In this document: positions 21,501 to 28,915 of the stretch, one piece after another | How positions within the stretch are numbered: the first letter of the stretch is position 1 | Layout of the letters: each line of letters begins with the position of its first letter | From: a virus | Virus record (IMG/VR): IMGVR_UViG_3300043449_000497 | Coordinates: 1 to 31,377 of that record | Strand: one strand, 5' to 3' | Length of the DNA: 31,377 nt | Notes under the pieces: model-generated | What the model saw: only the letters and a program-made list of their open reading frames with translations | What the model was told of the DNA's origin: nothing | Database searches by the model: none | Program-made: the position numbers and the translations under genes

Positions 21501-24052
21501 ACGATATTGTTTCTGATGCACAAATTGTAGAAATTTTTGAATCCATTGATGACGCTATCCGTCAGATACCTGACTTGGCTGACCCTGAAGATGTGGACAT
21601 TTTTGCTAGGGAGATTATGGAGGAAGTTTTTGGTGCTAGTGCTTTCCGCCGTAGCGTTGACCCACAAGACCCACGACAAGGTTTGCTAATCCCATCTAGG
21701 TTGATTGACGACACTGGTCCTGCTGATGAAGGTTTCGCTGTCATCCTTCCACATAACCATAATTTCCCACGAGCAACAGGTAACCCTACTGATGGTGTTC
21801 AGACTGTTAAGGGTAACAAGTTGGTTAAGAGTATTCTTGATGGTGATTATGAGCAAGCAAGTTTGCAAACAAGTTTGGCTAAGGCTGCTAAAGAGGAAGA
21901 AATCGTTGAACTTGAAAAAGCCGCACTTAATAGTGCGGATGCACGAGCAGAGTTGGCTTCTTTGGGTAAAAAGAAAGGTGGCTTCAAGTCAGCCGCTTCT
22001 AAGCGTCTGACCAAAACCGAGAAGGCTAAAGAAGTATTAGCACGGACAGGTACGGTTGAAATAAATATCGGTGGCGTTAAACAAACCGTTACTCGTGAGC
22101 AGGCGCAGAAACAGTTGGTCAAAATGGAGGCGCAACTTGAACGCAAGTTGGCTTCATTAGAAACCGAGATTGATGCTGTGTATCGTTCTGAGGGTGTTCC
22201 TAGGATTGGTTCTAAGGGTGGTCCGAAGGTTGATGCTGTAGCGGATTATAAAGAGCGTTTGCCGATGTTGATGAATCAGGCACGGGTTCTGAAAGATTGG
22301 AACAATACTGTCGGTACTGTCCTTGCTAAGGATATTCAGGATTTGCATTTGTTGGTTACTGCCCGCCCACCTAAGGGTGCGGCGGCTATGCAGTCGGCTG
22401 CTTGGGCAAGAAAGGTTTCTAGGTCTTTGGATGCTATTGACACGATTGTTGACCCTAGTGTGCGTCAAGCGTATGAGCGTATCACAAACCTGTTACATGC
22501 TGATGAGGCGCAACTGGCGTTGCTGGAAGGTGTAACTATTCCGAACATTGAGCGTCAACTAGAGTTGATGAAAAGCGGTTTGGTTGGTCGTTTGGTTGAT
22601 GACACTTTGGATGGTTGGACTGAGATTACGAATCTTGGTGTGATGATGCCTGATGAGATTATGAGTGTTTGGAAACCAAACTTGGAGAAGTTGCGTTCTA
22701 AGATTAATCAAAACAATTTCTTGAAAGCATACGACTATAGTGTGCAGTTCTTTAAAACTTATGCGACTGGAACTATCGGGTTCTTTGTTCGTAACGGTAT
22801 GTCGGCAACCTTTATGAATTATGTTGCTGGTGTTGGTAGTGACAATATTGTTTTGGGTTTCCGTGCCGCCCGTGCCATTGGCAAGGGCGAGGATGCTTGG
22901 ATGCGTTTCTTGTCCAAGTTGGACCCTAGTGAGCGTGAACTGTTTCAGACAGCATGGAAAATGACTGAGGCTTCAGGTCGTGGTGTTTCTGATGACCTTG
23001 CAAGCGTAGCGTTGCGAGGCAAGTTGAATGAAAAGATTATCAACAACAAGGCTACACAGTTTATTGCTCGTAAGAACGATTTCGTTGAACGGGCTGTTCG
23101 TCTGCCTATGGCGATTGACTCTTTGAAGCGTGGACAAACATACGATGAGGGTGTGGCTCGTATTGTGCGTTACCATTTTGATTATAGTGACCTGAGTGCT
23201 TTTGATGAGTCTGCTCGTAGGTTTGTTCCGTTTTGGATTTGGACTAGCCGAAATGTTCCGTTGCAGATGGTTGAACGGATGGTTCATCCGTCAGCGTATA
23301 ACACATATAATCGTATTGTTGAAGCGTCACCTGTTGGTGCAGATATTTTGATGCCAACATGGTTGAGTGAATATAATCCGATTGCTATTGCTGGTGTTGA
23401 CCAAGAGAATAAGAATGTTCCGTTCTTGCCGTTTGATGTTCCAATGACAAAGAAGGGTGGTCAGTGGGTTATGACACCTGATTTGCCTATGGTTCGTTTG
23501 CAACAGCAACTAGAGTCGTTTACCAACCCTGCTAAGTTGGTTGGTCAACTTGCGCCTGTGATTAAGTTGCCTGCCGAATTTATTGCTGGACGACAACTAG
23601 GTATTGATGTTGGACCGTTTAAGGACAGCAAAGTTCCTGCTGAAGGTGTTGTTGACAAATATGTTTTGGCAACTATCGCAGAAATTGTTGGTGGCGATGC
23701 TTTGGTTGGTATTGACCCTAAGACTGGTGGGCTGGTTATTAACGAGAAGGTTCCGTACACGGCACAAAACATTTTCCCAACATTAGGTCAAATGAACCGT
23801 GTTAGTGGTGGTTTAACTGGCGGTAAGGGTTCATACAAGGAGCGTATGTTGGGTAACATCGCTAACTGGTTTGGTATCCCAATTCGTTATGTTGGTCCTG
23901 ACCAACAAGAGTCGCAGGCAGTGGGTAACGCTGTAACTATTCGTGAATGGTTGGCTAACGAGGTTGAGGCTGGTCGTATGACCCCAACTAAAGAGTTGCC
24001 GAAGGTTGCAAAGAAATCTACGAAGCCAACGCAACCGATAGTTCTGCCATAA
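18578..24052 (+). CDS. Giant internal virion protein (1824 residues)
   Basis: This gene alone takes about a sixth of the window. The product is mainly helical with long Ala/Glu/Lys/Arg stretches, as expected for a podovirus ejection protein that forms a channel or enters the cell with DNA. Visible marks are a Gly/Ala-rich hydrophobic stretch near residues 80-105, a mixed region near 830-1060 with acidic segments and HNHNF (about 1055), coiled coils at 1085-1220, FFVRNGMSATF near 1400, and RFVPFWIWTSRNVPLQ near 1546. The last two motifs recur in large virion proteins of actinophages and cyanophages. No lytic domain is recognised. Its end overlaps the convergent gene at 24018. Confidence 0.85.
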   Translation: MSVTRGPLNVPKPYVGKGIAIGNVIKPKATEKDEETNRQKLDATLQTAIERIARDPKLSEDQKIKAVIEVQKQAEGKKSPSVWGGVVGAVSGAAKKVVAGPIYAMNQWADLVKPLTNTAMSAANEIEGALQTQGAKLEQKKQTGQPLSATEKIFSTLGIGGYGDEGKTSRILSNPDQYAPSWDRFVKNAGREDHYNPFFTEEKFADKSTASKLFSTVYVGAMADPLTYAGVGALNHAGRAGRVALAIRMVEKYGDDVVDVARITRYGVAGVPKALREAENLSMGIRYAGKIIPKTGGAETAFAYGRAAVGDVLQAGKYNPIRGLVTATTPKSLKGIQALNVGRRAGQGLDYEQIRPSIVQFTASKFAKGATSVAYRQAQQELVELAQRQRALVGKGLRNKAAKAVGIGARDAEALNIYRYIEMPESEMLASKAITDETKQLVVDIRAWQDKLRNSANAEIRQFGDDFGTNVTEIGFIDDYLHHKVTPEARKWMMSQQGQRSLARGEWKGSDITLKELTDNTGPLMYRKLRGEYVDPDTGEVVVETFLGQPVRYGTVDEINKIFGDATEAQGLGRLQWFETDMVSILDSYAFSISKVKGKVAFARRAFDFGDPDIIRPLIKKVVPDAELVTRLERVHSTIVKTQTRLRNRVQTNVIRLQDMGKYGVRYATKFLNGELTKKAMTTQEIAKLTRRLDLAIADLTAANVRAASIEAAKRGEFPVLNAVFLDELTNLRAAINNAERYAATIELRNIYATIYPNHNPTTLAGRSPEWLAEKIMNSKGIPATRELREVNARMRQLRAQMDAMPDGPEFTQMRASLESDYYDLENVERGYSQIASVKAEATYADDGLLYGSADDLIALPEEAGYKAFRTRPRDAGFANGDDSVAVHAIPEKELVDFRQPADLLDYFSPDNFGEDLGFALAQKGLQLEGEEFSFGYRQLIETGEYDDQLAEFYPAIATLIDTIRWNTLNHIDPNDIVSDAQIVEIFESIDDAIRQIPDLADPEDVDIFAREIMEEVFGASAFRRSVDPQDPRQGLLIPSRLIDDTGPADEGFAVILPHNHNFPRATGNPTDGVQTVKGNKLVKSILDGDYEQASLQTSLAKAAKEEEIVELEKAALNSADARAELASLGKKKGGFKSAASKRLTKTEKAKEVLARTGTVEINIGGVKQTVTREQAQKQLVKMEAQLERKLASLETEIDAVYRSEGVPRIGSKGGPKVDAVADYKERLPMLMNQARVLKDWNNTVGTVLAKDIQDLHLLVTARPPKGAAAMQSAAWARKVSRSLDAIDTIVDPSVRQAYERITNLLHADEAQLALLEGVTIPNIERQLELMKSGLVGRLVDDTLDGWTEITNLGVMMPDEIMSVWKPNLEKLRSKINQNNFLKAYDYSVQFFKTYATGTIGFFVRNGMSATFMNYVAGVGSDNIVLGFRAARAIGKGEDAWMRFLSKLDPSERELFQTAWKMTEASGRGVSDDLASVALRGKLNEKIINNKATQFIARKNDFVERAVRLPMAIDSLKRGQTYDEGVARIVRYHFDYSDLSAFDESARRFVPFWIWTSRNVPLQMVERMVHPSAYNTYNRIVEASPVGADILMPTWLSEYNPIAIAGVDQENKNVPFLPFDVPMTKKGGQWVMTPDLPMVRLQQQLESFTNPAKLVGQLAPVIKLPAEFIAGRQLGIDVGPFKDSKVPAEGVVDKYVLATIAEIVGGDALVGIDPKTGGLVINEKVPYTAQNIFPTLGQMNRVSGGLTGGKGSYKERMLGNIANWFGIPIRYVGPDQQESQAVGNAVTIREWLANEVEAGRMTPTKELPKVAKKSTKPTQPIVLP

Positions 24053-24251
24053 TTTTTCCGAATTCATGTAAACACAATGCCAAGGCAACAGAGTCGCCTT
24101 GACATGCTTTACCCCAATGTCCGAGCAGTTCTTTGGCGGAAAGTTTGCTGATTATGAATTCCATAACGAAACCTGTTTCGTTATCCTCAATCATCTGAGC
24201 AAAGATGCCCTCCAGTTCGGACATGTCATCAGGGTTGAACTCGTCACTCAC
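24018..24251 (-). CDS. Small hypothetical early protein
   Basis: The 77-residue acidic protein has MSDEFNPDDMSELEGIFAQM and a helical core (EFIISKLSAKELLGHWGKAC, then ALALCLHEFGKIMAELS). It starts at GTG, with AAGG six bases before it, inside the end of the upstream gene. It is the last gene of the leftward operon, and its last 35 bases overlap the end of the convergent giant gene. No domain is recognised. Small acidic proteins at operon ends are often host-takeover factors, but nothing here proves it. Confidence 0.65.
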   Translation of the reverse strand: MSDEFNPDDMSELEGIFAQMIEDNETGFVMEFIISKLSAKELLGHWGKACQGDSVALALCLHEFGKIMAELSVALAS

Positions 24252-24408
24252 GGGTTGCCTTATGTTTTTCCAACCATGCTACGGATACGGCTACATCCTC
24301 TACACGCCTAGTTGCAGTTTTTGGTGCGCCCATAGCGACCAAAACTTCATGCAGATGGGTCAGTTGTTCGTTCAACGCCACTAGATTCAACTTCTTTGAT
24401 TTGCTCAT
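24244..24408 (-). CDS. 54-residue protein in an overlapping frame
   Basis: A strong ribosome-binding site (CAGGAGAAATTT) precedes the ATG at 24408. The product is NLVALNEQLTHLHEVLVAMG then APKTATRRVEDVAVSVAWLE, a compact helical pattern with a basic end. It overlaps the upstream gene by 62 bases in another frame and the downstream gene by 8 bases. The site quality and the way it fills an otherwise empty gap make it more convincing than a chance frame. Function is unknown. Confidence 0.6.
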   Translation of the reverse strand: MSKSKKLNLVALNEQLTHLHEVLVAMGAPKTATRRVEDVAVSVAWLEKHKATRE

Positions 24409-24577
24409 AAATTTCTCCTGCCAAATTTTCTATAGCCGCATCAATAGATGGGTATTCTTTGTTTATTTCTTTCAACGCATAAATAATAGCCATTAATGTT
24501 GCTATAACAAACTTGTCATCTACATTGAATTCTGTTCCTTCAATGCTGTATGGTTTCCCGTTTTTTCCGTAAGACAT
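24347..24577 (-). CDS. Hypothetical early protein
   Basis: The 76-residue protein starts MSYGKNGKPYSIEGTEFNVD and has a helical middle (DKFVIATLMAIIYALKEINK) rich in Ile and Leu that might be amphipathic. A Glu-rich stretch follows (IENLAGEIYEQIKEVESSG). It starts at TAATG, sharing a base with the stop of the DUF1599-like gene, so the two are probably translated together. The end lies inside the next gene's start region. No known domain is visible. Confidence 0.65.
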   Translation of the reverse strand: MSYGKNGKPYSIEGTEFNVDDKFVIATLMAIIYALKEINKEYPSIDAAIENLAGEIYEQIKEVESSGVERTTDPSA

Positions 24578-25074
24578 TAGATGTCCCTTTCTAGTTTGTA
24601 TTGGAATGTTCCAGCGTGATACATAACTGCAATTGTGGCGTAGCCAACAATGTCACGGTATGAATCCTCTAATGGTTCGTTCACTCCTTCGGAGCCACGA
24701 CCAATCAGATTTTTAATTCTAGCAATCTTGTCGCACATACGAACAGCCAAACCGAGAATACCAAAGTTGTTGATGTTCTCGTGACCGTAGTCGTGTTGTT
24801 TGCGACACAACAGTTCCAGCATGTCATTATGGTTGTATGGGATGCCCATTGATGTCATGTGTTGCAACGATTGTTCTCCAGCAGACTTCAGAACATCAAC
24901 CACTAGGTTGATGTCGTCACTGTCGTATTCGCCTGCTTGTAGTTTCAGAACCCACCTGCTCAGGAATGTTTCATGTGAGTCAAAGTCTTTCGGGTCGGGC
25001 ATTGTTGTCCGTGCTGCTTCCTCCATTATGTTTAGAACATAATCGGCAGCGGAATCCCATGTTTTATATTCCAT
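24577..25074 (-). CDS. DUF1599 (Nmad1)-like all-helical protein
   Basis: In this 165-residue protein, residues about 92-152 hold KQHDYGHENINNFGILGLAV, then RMCDKIARIKNL, then EPLEDSYRDIVGYATIAVMY. This is the DUF1599 pattern, a MazG-like helical fold proposed to act on nucleotides or on modified-DNA synthesis. The acidic residues in DYG, RMCDK and EDSYRD are candidates for metal or nucleotide binding. The N-terminal half is not conserved in what I can recognise. GGGAG gives a good start site, inside the end of the sigma-like gene. Role in replication or in nucleotide clean-up is inference. Confidence 0.75.
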   Translation of the reverse strand: MEYKTWDSAADYVLNIMEEAARTTMPDPKDFDSHETFLSRWVLKLQAGEYDSDDINLVVDVLKSAGEQSLQHMTSMGIPYNHNDMLELLCRKQHDYGHENINNFGILGLAVRMCDKIARIKNLIGRGSEGVNEPLEDSYRDIVGYATIAVMYHAGTFQYKLERDI

Positions 25075-25387
25075 ATATTTCTCCCATCATTTCTGTGAAT
25101 CGTTCGTCTTTGATTAGTGCCTTCTTTAGATTAGCCAAAGCCGAGTCCACCTTCCTCCATGCGTGTGACTTGGCTTTAATGCCAAGTTCGCTTGCCAACT
25201 CCTGATAAGTATTTCGTTGATAAAATATTCCATGTAATGCCTCTTGGTCTGCTTCGCTTAGCGTGGACAAAACCTCTTGAACGAGTTCAATTAATTCCCA
25301 ATCCGTTTCGCTGTGTTGTACCGAGAATGGTTGCATTAGCAACTCTATTTCGGTGTTTCCTGTTTTGCTAGTTGGTTCGTACTTCAT
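25064..25387 (-). CDS. Sigma-70 region 4-like HTH protein
   Basis: This 107-residue protein has LSEADQEALHGIFYQRNTYQ, then ELASELGIKAKSHAWRKVDS and ALANLKKAL at about residues 43-92. This is the layout of sigma region 4 (helix, turn and recognition helix), which reads -35 promoter elements. Region 2 is missing, so it cannot be a full sigma factor. It may bind host RNA polymerase or DNA as an anti-sigma, appropriator or repressor. It overlaps genes on both sides by 11 and 20 bases, so it is made together with the replication proteins. Confidence 0.75.
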   Translation of the reverse strand: MKYEPTSKTGNTEIELLMQPFSVQHSETDWELIELVQEVLSTLSEADQEALHGIFYQRNTYQELASELGIKAKSHAWRKVDSALANLKKALIKDERFTEMMGEIYGI

Positions 25388-25844
25388 CGTATGCTGTGTT
25401 AATCATCATGTCCATCACATCCTCAGGTTCCAGCAAATATCCTTTGGATGGGTTGCTGGATGCCATAGCAAAGTTGTGATATTTTTTGGGATTAAATCGC
25501 TCCTTGTTTACCTTTAGATACCGTTTGATTCTGTCTGTGCTGACGATTACAAAGGAGCCATCCAAGGTATAAACATATACCCACCATTTTGCTTTCGTTA
25601 TGGCAAGCCCTGAGGGCTTCCATAAAGGTTTACCTTCCTCATCAACTTTTTTGCGTGGGTTGTGAGTCATCTCTAGGACCATGCGCCCGTTGCGGTATCG
25701 GTCTGTTTTAACTTCAAAAGAACCTGACGACATCGCATCAAGGAAATCCTCTACAAGTTTTTCACCTTTTTGACCAAACTTTAAGTCTTGGTGGAAGTCA
25801 AACTTGCGGGCTGGAATGTCATAATCGGATTGGTTTTTGGTCAT
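25368..25844 (-). CDS. PD-(D/E)XK-type endonuclease
   Basis: In this 158-residue protein, residues 21-35 have LKFGQKGEKLVEDFL (E28) and residues 43-58 have FEVKTDRYRNGRMVLE, giving the E44-V-K46 half of a PD-(D/E)XK active site and E58. The same order is common in small phage nucleases of the VRR or Holliday-junction groups. It continues with KWWVYVYTLDGSFVIVSTDR. It probably cuts branched or replicating DNA, next to a RusA-like gene with related duties. Start and stop overlap neighbours (ATGA on the upstream side). Exact substrate cannot be read. Confidence 0.7.
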   Translation of the reverse strand: MTKNQSDYDIPARKFDFHQDLKFGQKGEKLVEDFLDAMSSGSFEVKTDRYRNGRMVLEMTHNPRKKVDEEGKPLWKPSGLAITKAKWWVYVYTLDGSFVIVSTDRIKRYLKVNKERFNPKKYHNFAMASSNPSKGYLLEPEDVMDMMINTAYDEVRTN

Positions 25845-26338
25845 CTTTTTTCCGCCCTGACCACGATTACCTGTTTGTCATCCAACCATGCGACACCATT
25901 AAGACCGTCCATCAATAGTTTCACATAGTTGTCTATGTCGCCACGCAATTTGGATTGCGCCCCGTCAACTGGTGTGACGATTACAGTTGTGCCTTCAGGT
26001 GTGAATACACAGTCCACCTCTACTAGCCCTTCGTATTTAGGTCCGTTCCATGCTTGCGCTATGATTGCTTCGGCGTTAAGTGTGGTTGCTGGTGTGAATA
26101 CACGACCATAACGGGTCATGCGTGGTCTGCCTTTTGGCACAGGCTTTGAATCAACCTTCAGTTTGTATGCTTTGTTTTGACCTTTATTAATGGTTTTGCG
26201 TACAGCCTTCGGGTCAACTTGTTTGATTTCTACAGTGCCATCAGCCTTGGTGACTTTGATTGGTCCTGCTTTGGGTATAATGGCGGCTTTTTTTCTTCGT
26301 ACTTGTTTAGCCCGCTTCTTAGAGTATTCAATTCCCAT
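25841..26338 (-). CDS. rusA: RusA-like Holliday-junction resolvase
   Basis: The 165-residue protein, from about residue 60, has PVPKGRPRMTRYGRVFTPAT and then LRGDIDNYVKLLMDGLNGVA followed by WLDDKQV. These are the RusA marks: PxPKxRPR, the D-x-DN-xx-K metal-binding element and the W-DD pair. RusA dimers cut four-way junctions that form in replication or recombination. The first 55-60 residues are an extra lysine-rich region (SKKRAKQVRRKKAAIIPKAG) not present in the classic protein; it may add DNA binding. The start is at TAATG, the stop at an ATGA junction. Confidence 0.88.
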   Translation of the reverse strand: MGIEYSKKRAKQVRRKKAAIIPKAGPIKVTKADGTVEIKQVDPKAVRKTINKGQNKAYKLKVDSKPVPKGRPRMTRYGRVFTPATTLNAEAIIAQAWNGPKYEGLVEVDCVFTPEGTTVIVTPVDGAQSKLRGDIDNYVKLLMDGLNGVAWLDDKQVIVVRAEKR

Positions 26339-26922
26339 TATGGTTTCGCTGTCTGTATAAAGGTGTGGAACGGTGCGCCGCTACCGTTATCAAACTTGGC
26401 GGCTACCGTTAATGATTTCAACAACACCTGTTTAGCATTTGCTTGTAAGACACGCTTGCCAGCGGTGTACGCCTGTAATGCTCCTAGACCGTAGTGTGCG
26501 CCTGAACCGATTGCATACAGGTTGCATGTGTCGGTTTCGGTTCCATAATCGCTGTCTATTTGAAAGATGACACCATTAGCGCAAACGAGTATGTCGTTTG
26601 CTGATTGTGCTGGCTGGTCATCATATTGTGGTCTGCCTGCACCATGCGCTTCTAAACATTCTTTGTAGGCGGGGACAAACTGTGACACGATGAACTTAAC
26701 CAGTTTTGCGCCAACGAGTTTAGGGGGCAGTACTGGTGGTGTGAACGCATGTTGAATAACATTCGCTCCACGGGTATCACCTGCGACACCAATCAAATAT
26801 TTACCTACGGTAACTACTTTGGGCTGGTTCATTTTGCCGACACGGTTATAATCATCGGTCCATTGTGAATCGGAACCGATTGCACAATAGTCGTCACCTT
26901 GGATTGCGAGTATGGTTGTCAC
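26338..26922 (-). CDS. Proteasome beta / HslV-like Ntn hydrolase
   Basis: In this 194-residue protein, Met1 is followed by TTILAIQGDDYCAIGSDSQW, with Thr2 ready to become the N-terminal nucleophile. GSDSQ supplies the conserved Asp, and QPKVVTVGKYLIGVAGDT has the conserved Lys and the following beta strand. Later NDILVCANGVIFQIDSDYGT and YAIGSGAHYGLGALQAYTAG match the proteasome fold, including its GSG segment. HslV has the same length and layout and no propeptide. It starts at GTG (GTGA overlap with the primase stop). It could be a peptidase, or an inactive relative used for assembly. No unfoldase partner is seen in the window. Confidence 0.75.
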   Translation of the reverse strand: MTTILAIQGDDYCAIGSDSQWTDDYNRVGKMNQPKVVTVGKYLIGVAGDTRGANVIQHAFTPPVLPPKLVGAKLVKFIVSQFVPAYKECLEAHGAGRPQYDDQPAQSANDILVCANGVIFQIDSDYGTETDTCNLYAIGSGAHYGLGALQAYTAGKRVLQANAKQVLLKSLTVAAKFDNGSGAPFHTFIQTAKP

Positions 26923-27836
26923 GAATGTACCCTAACTACGAGTTTGTCTATTTCTAGTTCACCATCGTGGCGCAAATGATATTTGCCCCAACGCTTGTCC
27001 GCTGTCATCAACACAATTTTGGTTTGACTAGGGTTTAGCCCACTGCGAACAGTTTCGTGACCTAGTTTTGCCAGTGTGGATGAACGGTCTTTGCCTGTTA
27101 ACGGTCCGTCACGCCAAATGACTTTGCCCAACGGGCTAAGGAGTTGCATAGCCTCATCAAGAGTTGCATCATAAACATAATCATGGTTTACGACTGCCGT
27201 TTGCTTGGGTGGTTGATACATGGATGCGATGCGCTGGATGGTTTCCTGCGGAGTCCTAGTTGCCATAGCGGCTTCAACGAAGTCGTTGAAACTGTACGGA
27301 TTGGTGAACTTGCCCCACGCAACATCTTTCGCATGAAAGATGCGTTGCTTGTCAGTTTGGTAATTACCAACATTCGGATACGGTAACCGTACATAGTTCC
27401 CATATTGACCTGCTTTCAAAGTAATCTGCTTAGGGTTGACTTCGGTGGTTGGTGTTTCCGCAACCTGTGATGCGACCATCAACATGTTACGCATATCCTC
27501 AGCGAGGACAGCATGTTCAGCGAATACCCAAACATGGAATCCTTTTGAACGGGACTTCTCTATCCATGACACAATGCCTGCTTCCATGAGTGCATCATGC
27601 AAACGAACAGCATGTTCCTGTGCATCGGCTGTGTCATAATCAACGCAACCCCAAGCAACATAATAGTTGTCAATGTGTGGAACAAGCGGATACACACCAA
27701 TAGGTGCAGACCCGTCAAGATGATGTTGGAACACAAGTTCGGTCAATGGTTCTTTCACACATTTACCTTCGTTATGCCCATAGACATCACCTCTGCCACG
27801 AAACAGGGTTATGAAATCCCGTATGTCAGTTATCAC
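26919..27836 (-). CDS. Archaeo-eukaryotic-type primase
   Basis: In this 305-residue protein, WGCVDYDTAD near residues 62-71 gives the D-x-D metal pair (D66, D68), and SKGFHVWVF at 97-105 gives the S-x-H motif of AEP primases. A third part, LKAGQYGNYVRLPYPN near 140-155, matches the G-x-GNY-x-LP element of the same superfamily. A C-terminal region follows with SPLGKVIWRDGPLTGKDRSS. It would start DNA chains for replication, alongside the DnaB-like ATPase, with which it overlaps by GTGA. The start is GTG behind a GGAGG site. No polymerase domain is fused. Confidence 0.85.
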   Translation of the reverse strand: MITDIRDFITLFRGRGDVYGHNEGKCVKEPLTELVFQHHLDGSAPIGVYPLVPHIDNYYVAWGCVDYDTADAQEHAVRLHDALMEAGIVSWIEKSRSKGFHVWVFAEHAVLAEDMRNMLMVASQVAETPTTEVNPKQITLKAGQYGNYVRLPYPNVGNYQTDKQRIFHAKDVAWGKFTNPYSFNDFVEAAMATRTPQETIQRIASMYQPPKQTAVVNHDYVYDATLDEAMQLLSPLGKVIWRDGPLTGKDRSSTLAKLGHETVRSGLNPSQTKIVLMTADKRWGKYHLRHDGELEIDKLVVRVHS

Positions 27837-28909
27837 CAGTCCTCCAATGCTTCAGCGATAGTTAATTGTTCTAGTGGATTGTCCACGCTAGGTCGTTGTT
27901 CTTTCCACGGTAACACACCAGTGTCCAACCGATGCAAACGACCCGTGCCATATTCAATCGTAAAGTCCATGTCATCCAACAATGCGGATGCAGGACGCTT
28001 ACACTTCACAAGGTTCAAGGTCAAAGTATCCATGTGGATACGCAACTCATACTGCAAAGATTCAATCTTTTCCATAATCTTTTCAGTGTTAGATGCCCGT
28101 TCCAGTTTCTCTTGCAAGTCACGAATGTGACCTTCAATTTCAAACCGTTTACGGCGCACACCAATGATATGTGTTGCCTGCTGTTCACCACCATATGCAC
28201 CTGAACTGATAGTCATTTTCCGTCCGTCAGCACCAGCGGTGCGTGACGACTGATGCAACACTAGCAAAGGTTTATTATGGCGTTTACCGAACGCTTTGAT
28301 TGCGTTAGCCTTGGATGGAACATCCTCACCTGCACCTGTTATGAGTTCCAAATAGTCCACAACGATTAGTTGTGGTTCACCCATAACATCGGACACTTCT
28401 GCCAATGAGCGTTCCATGTCCAACAGTGAAACTGTTTGGTCAAAAACCGCTAGGTTCGGGAAATGTTCTGTTGCTGTTTCTTTAAGCAGGTTGATTGCTT
28501 CACGGTCATTGTTTGCGACCTGTTGTTCCAACTGGTTCGCATCCACCCCATGCACAACACACGCCAACTTTATGAGTGTCAGTGTGCGTGGTTCATCAGG
28601 ACAGAAATATACGACACGCTTGTTACGGTTCGCACTCAGGATTTGTAGCAACGCCAGCGTTTTACCGCTATGCGAGTAACCGTTAATCAGGCATAGTTCG
28701 CTTGGTGCGATGCCACGCATCTGTTCGTCAATGTCTGCGAAACCCAAATAGACACGCTCGTTTGGTGTTTGCGCCCAATGAACATAATCATCGGCAGCCT
28801 TAACCAATGGCGCATAATAGTTGTATTTTGGCGTAGATAAAGAATCAGGCGGGGAGATAATTTCTCCCCGCCCAATCTTTGCCCATCGCTCCGTGTAATC
28901 AGGAGCCAT
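27833..28909 (-). CDS. DnaB/RecA-like replicative helicase
   Basis: The 358-residue protein has GYSHSGKT at 77-84, the Walker A of RecA-fold ATPases, and LIVVDYLEL near 181-189 with Walker B D185. HQSSRTAG near 219-226 and GAYGGEQQATHIIGVRRKRF near 238-257 are DnaB-type sensor and DNA-binding loops. A normal DnaB has an N-terminal primase-binding domain of about 150 residues. Here only about 55 residues precede the motor, and they differ. A coiled coil near 260-290 and a tail with GTGRLHRLD complete it. It likely unwinds DNA with the adjacent primase. Confidence 0.87.
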   Translation of the reverse strand: MAPDYTERWAKIGRGEIISPPDSLSTPKYNYYAPLVKAADDYVHWAQTPNERVYLGFADIDEQMRGIAPSELCLINGYSHSGKTLALLQILSANRNKRVVYFCPDEPRTLTLIKLACVVHGVDANQLEQQVANNDREAINLLKETATEHFPNLAVFDQTVSLLDMERSLAEVSDVMGEPQLIVVDYLELITGAGEDVPSKANAIKAFGKRHNKPLLVLHQSSRTAGADGRKMTISSGAYGGEQQATHIIGVRRKRFEIEGHIRDLQEKLERASNTEKIMEKIESLQYELRIHMDTLTLNLVKCKRPASALLDDMDFTIEYGTGRLHRLDTGVLPWKEQRPSVDNPLEQLTIAEALEDW

Positions 28910-28915
28910 TATGGT

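Noticed and set aside
27597-28130. 177-residue plus-strand frame across primase and helicase
   Set aside because: It is antisense to two well supported genes and its product shows no domain.
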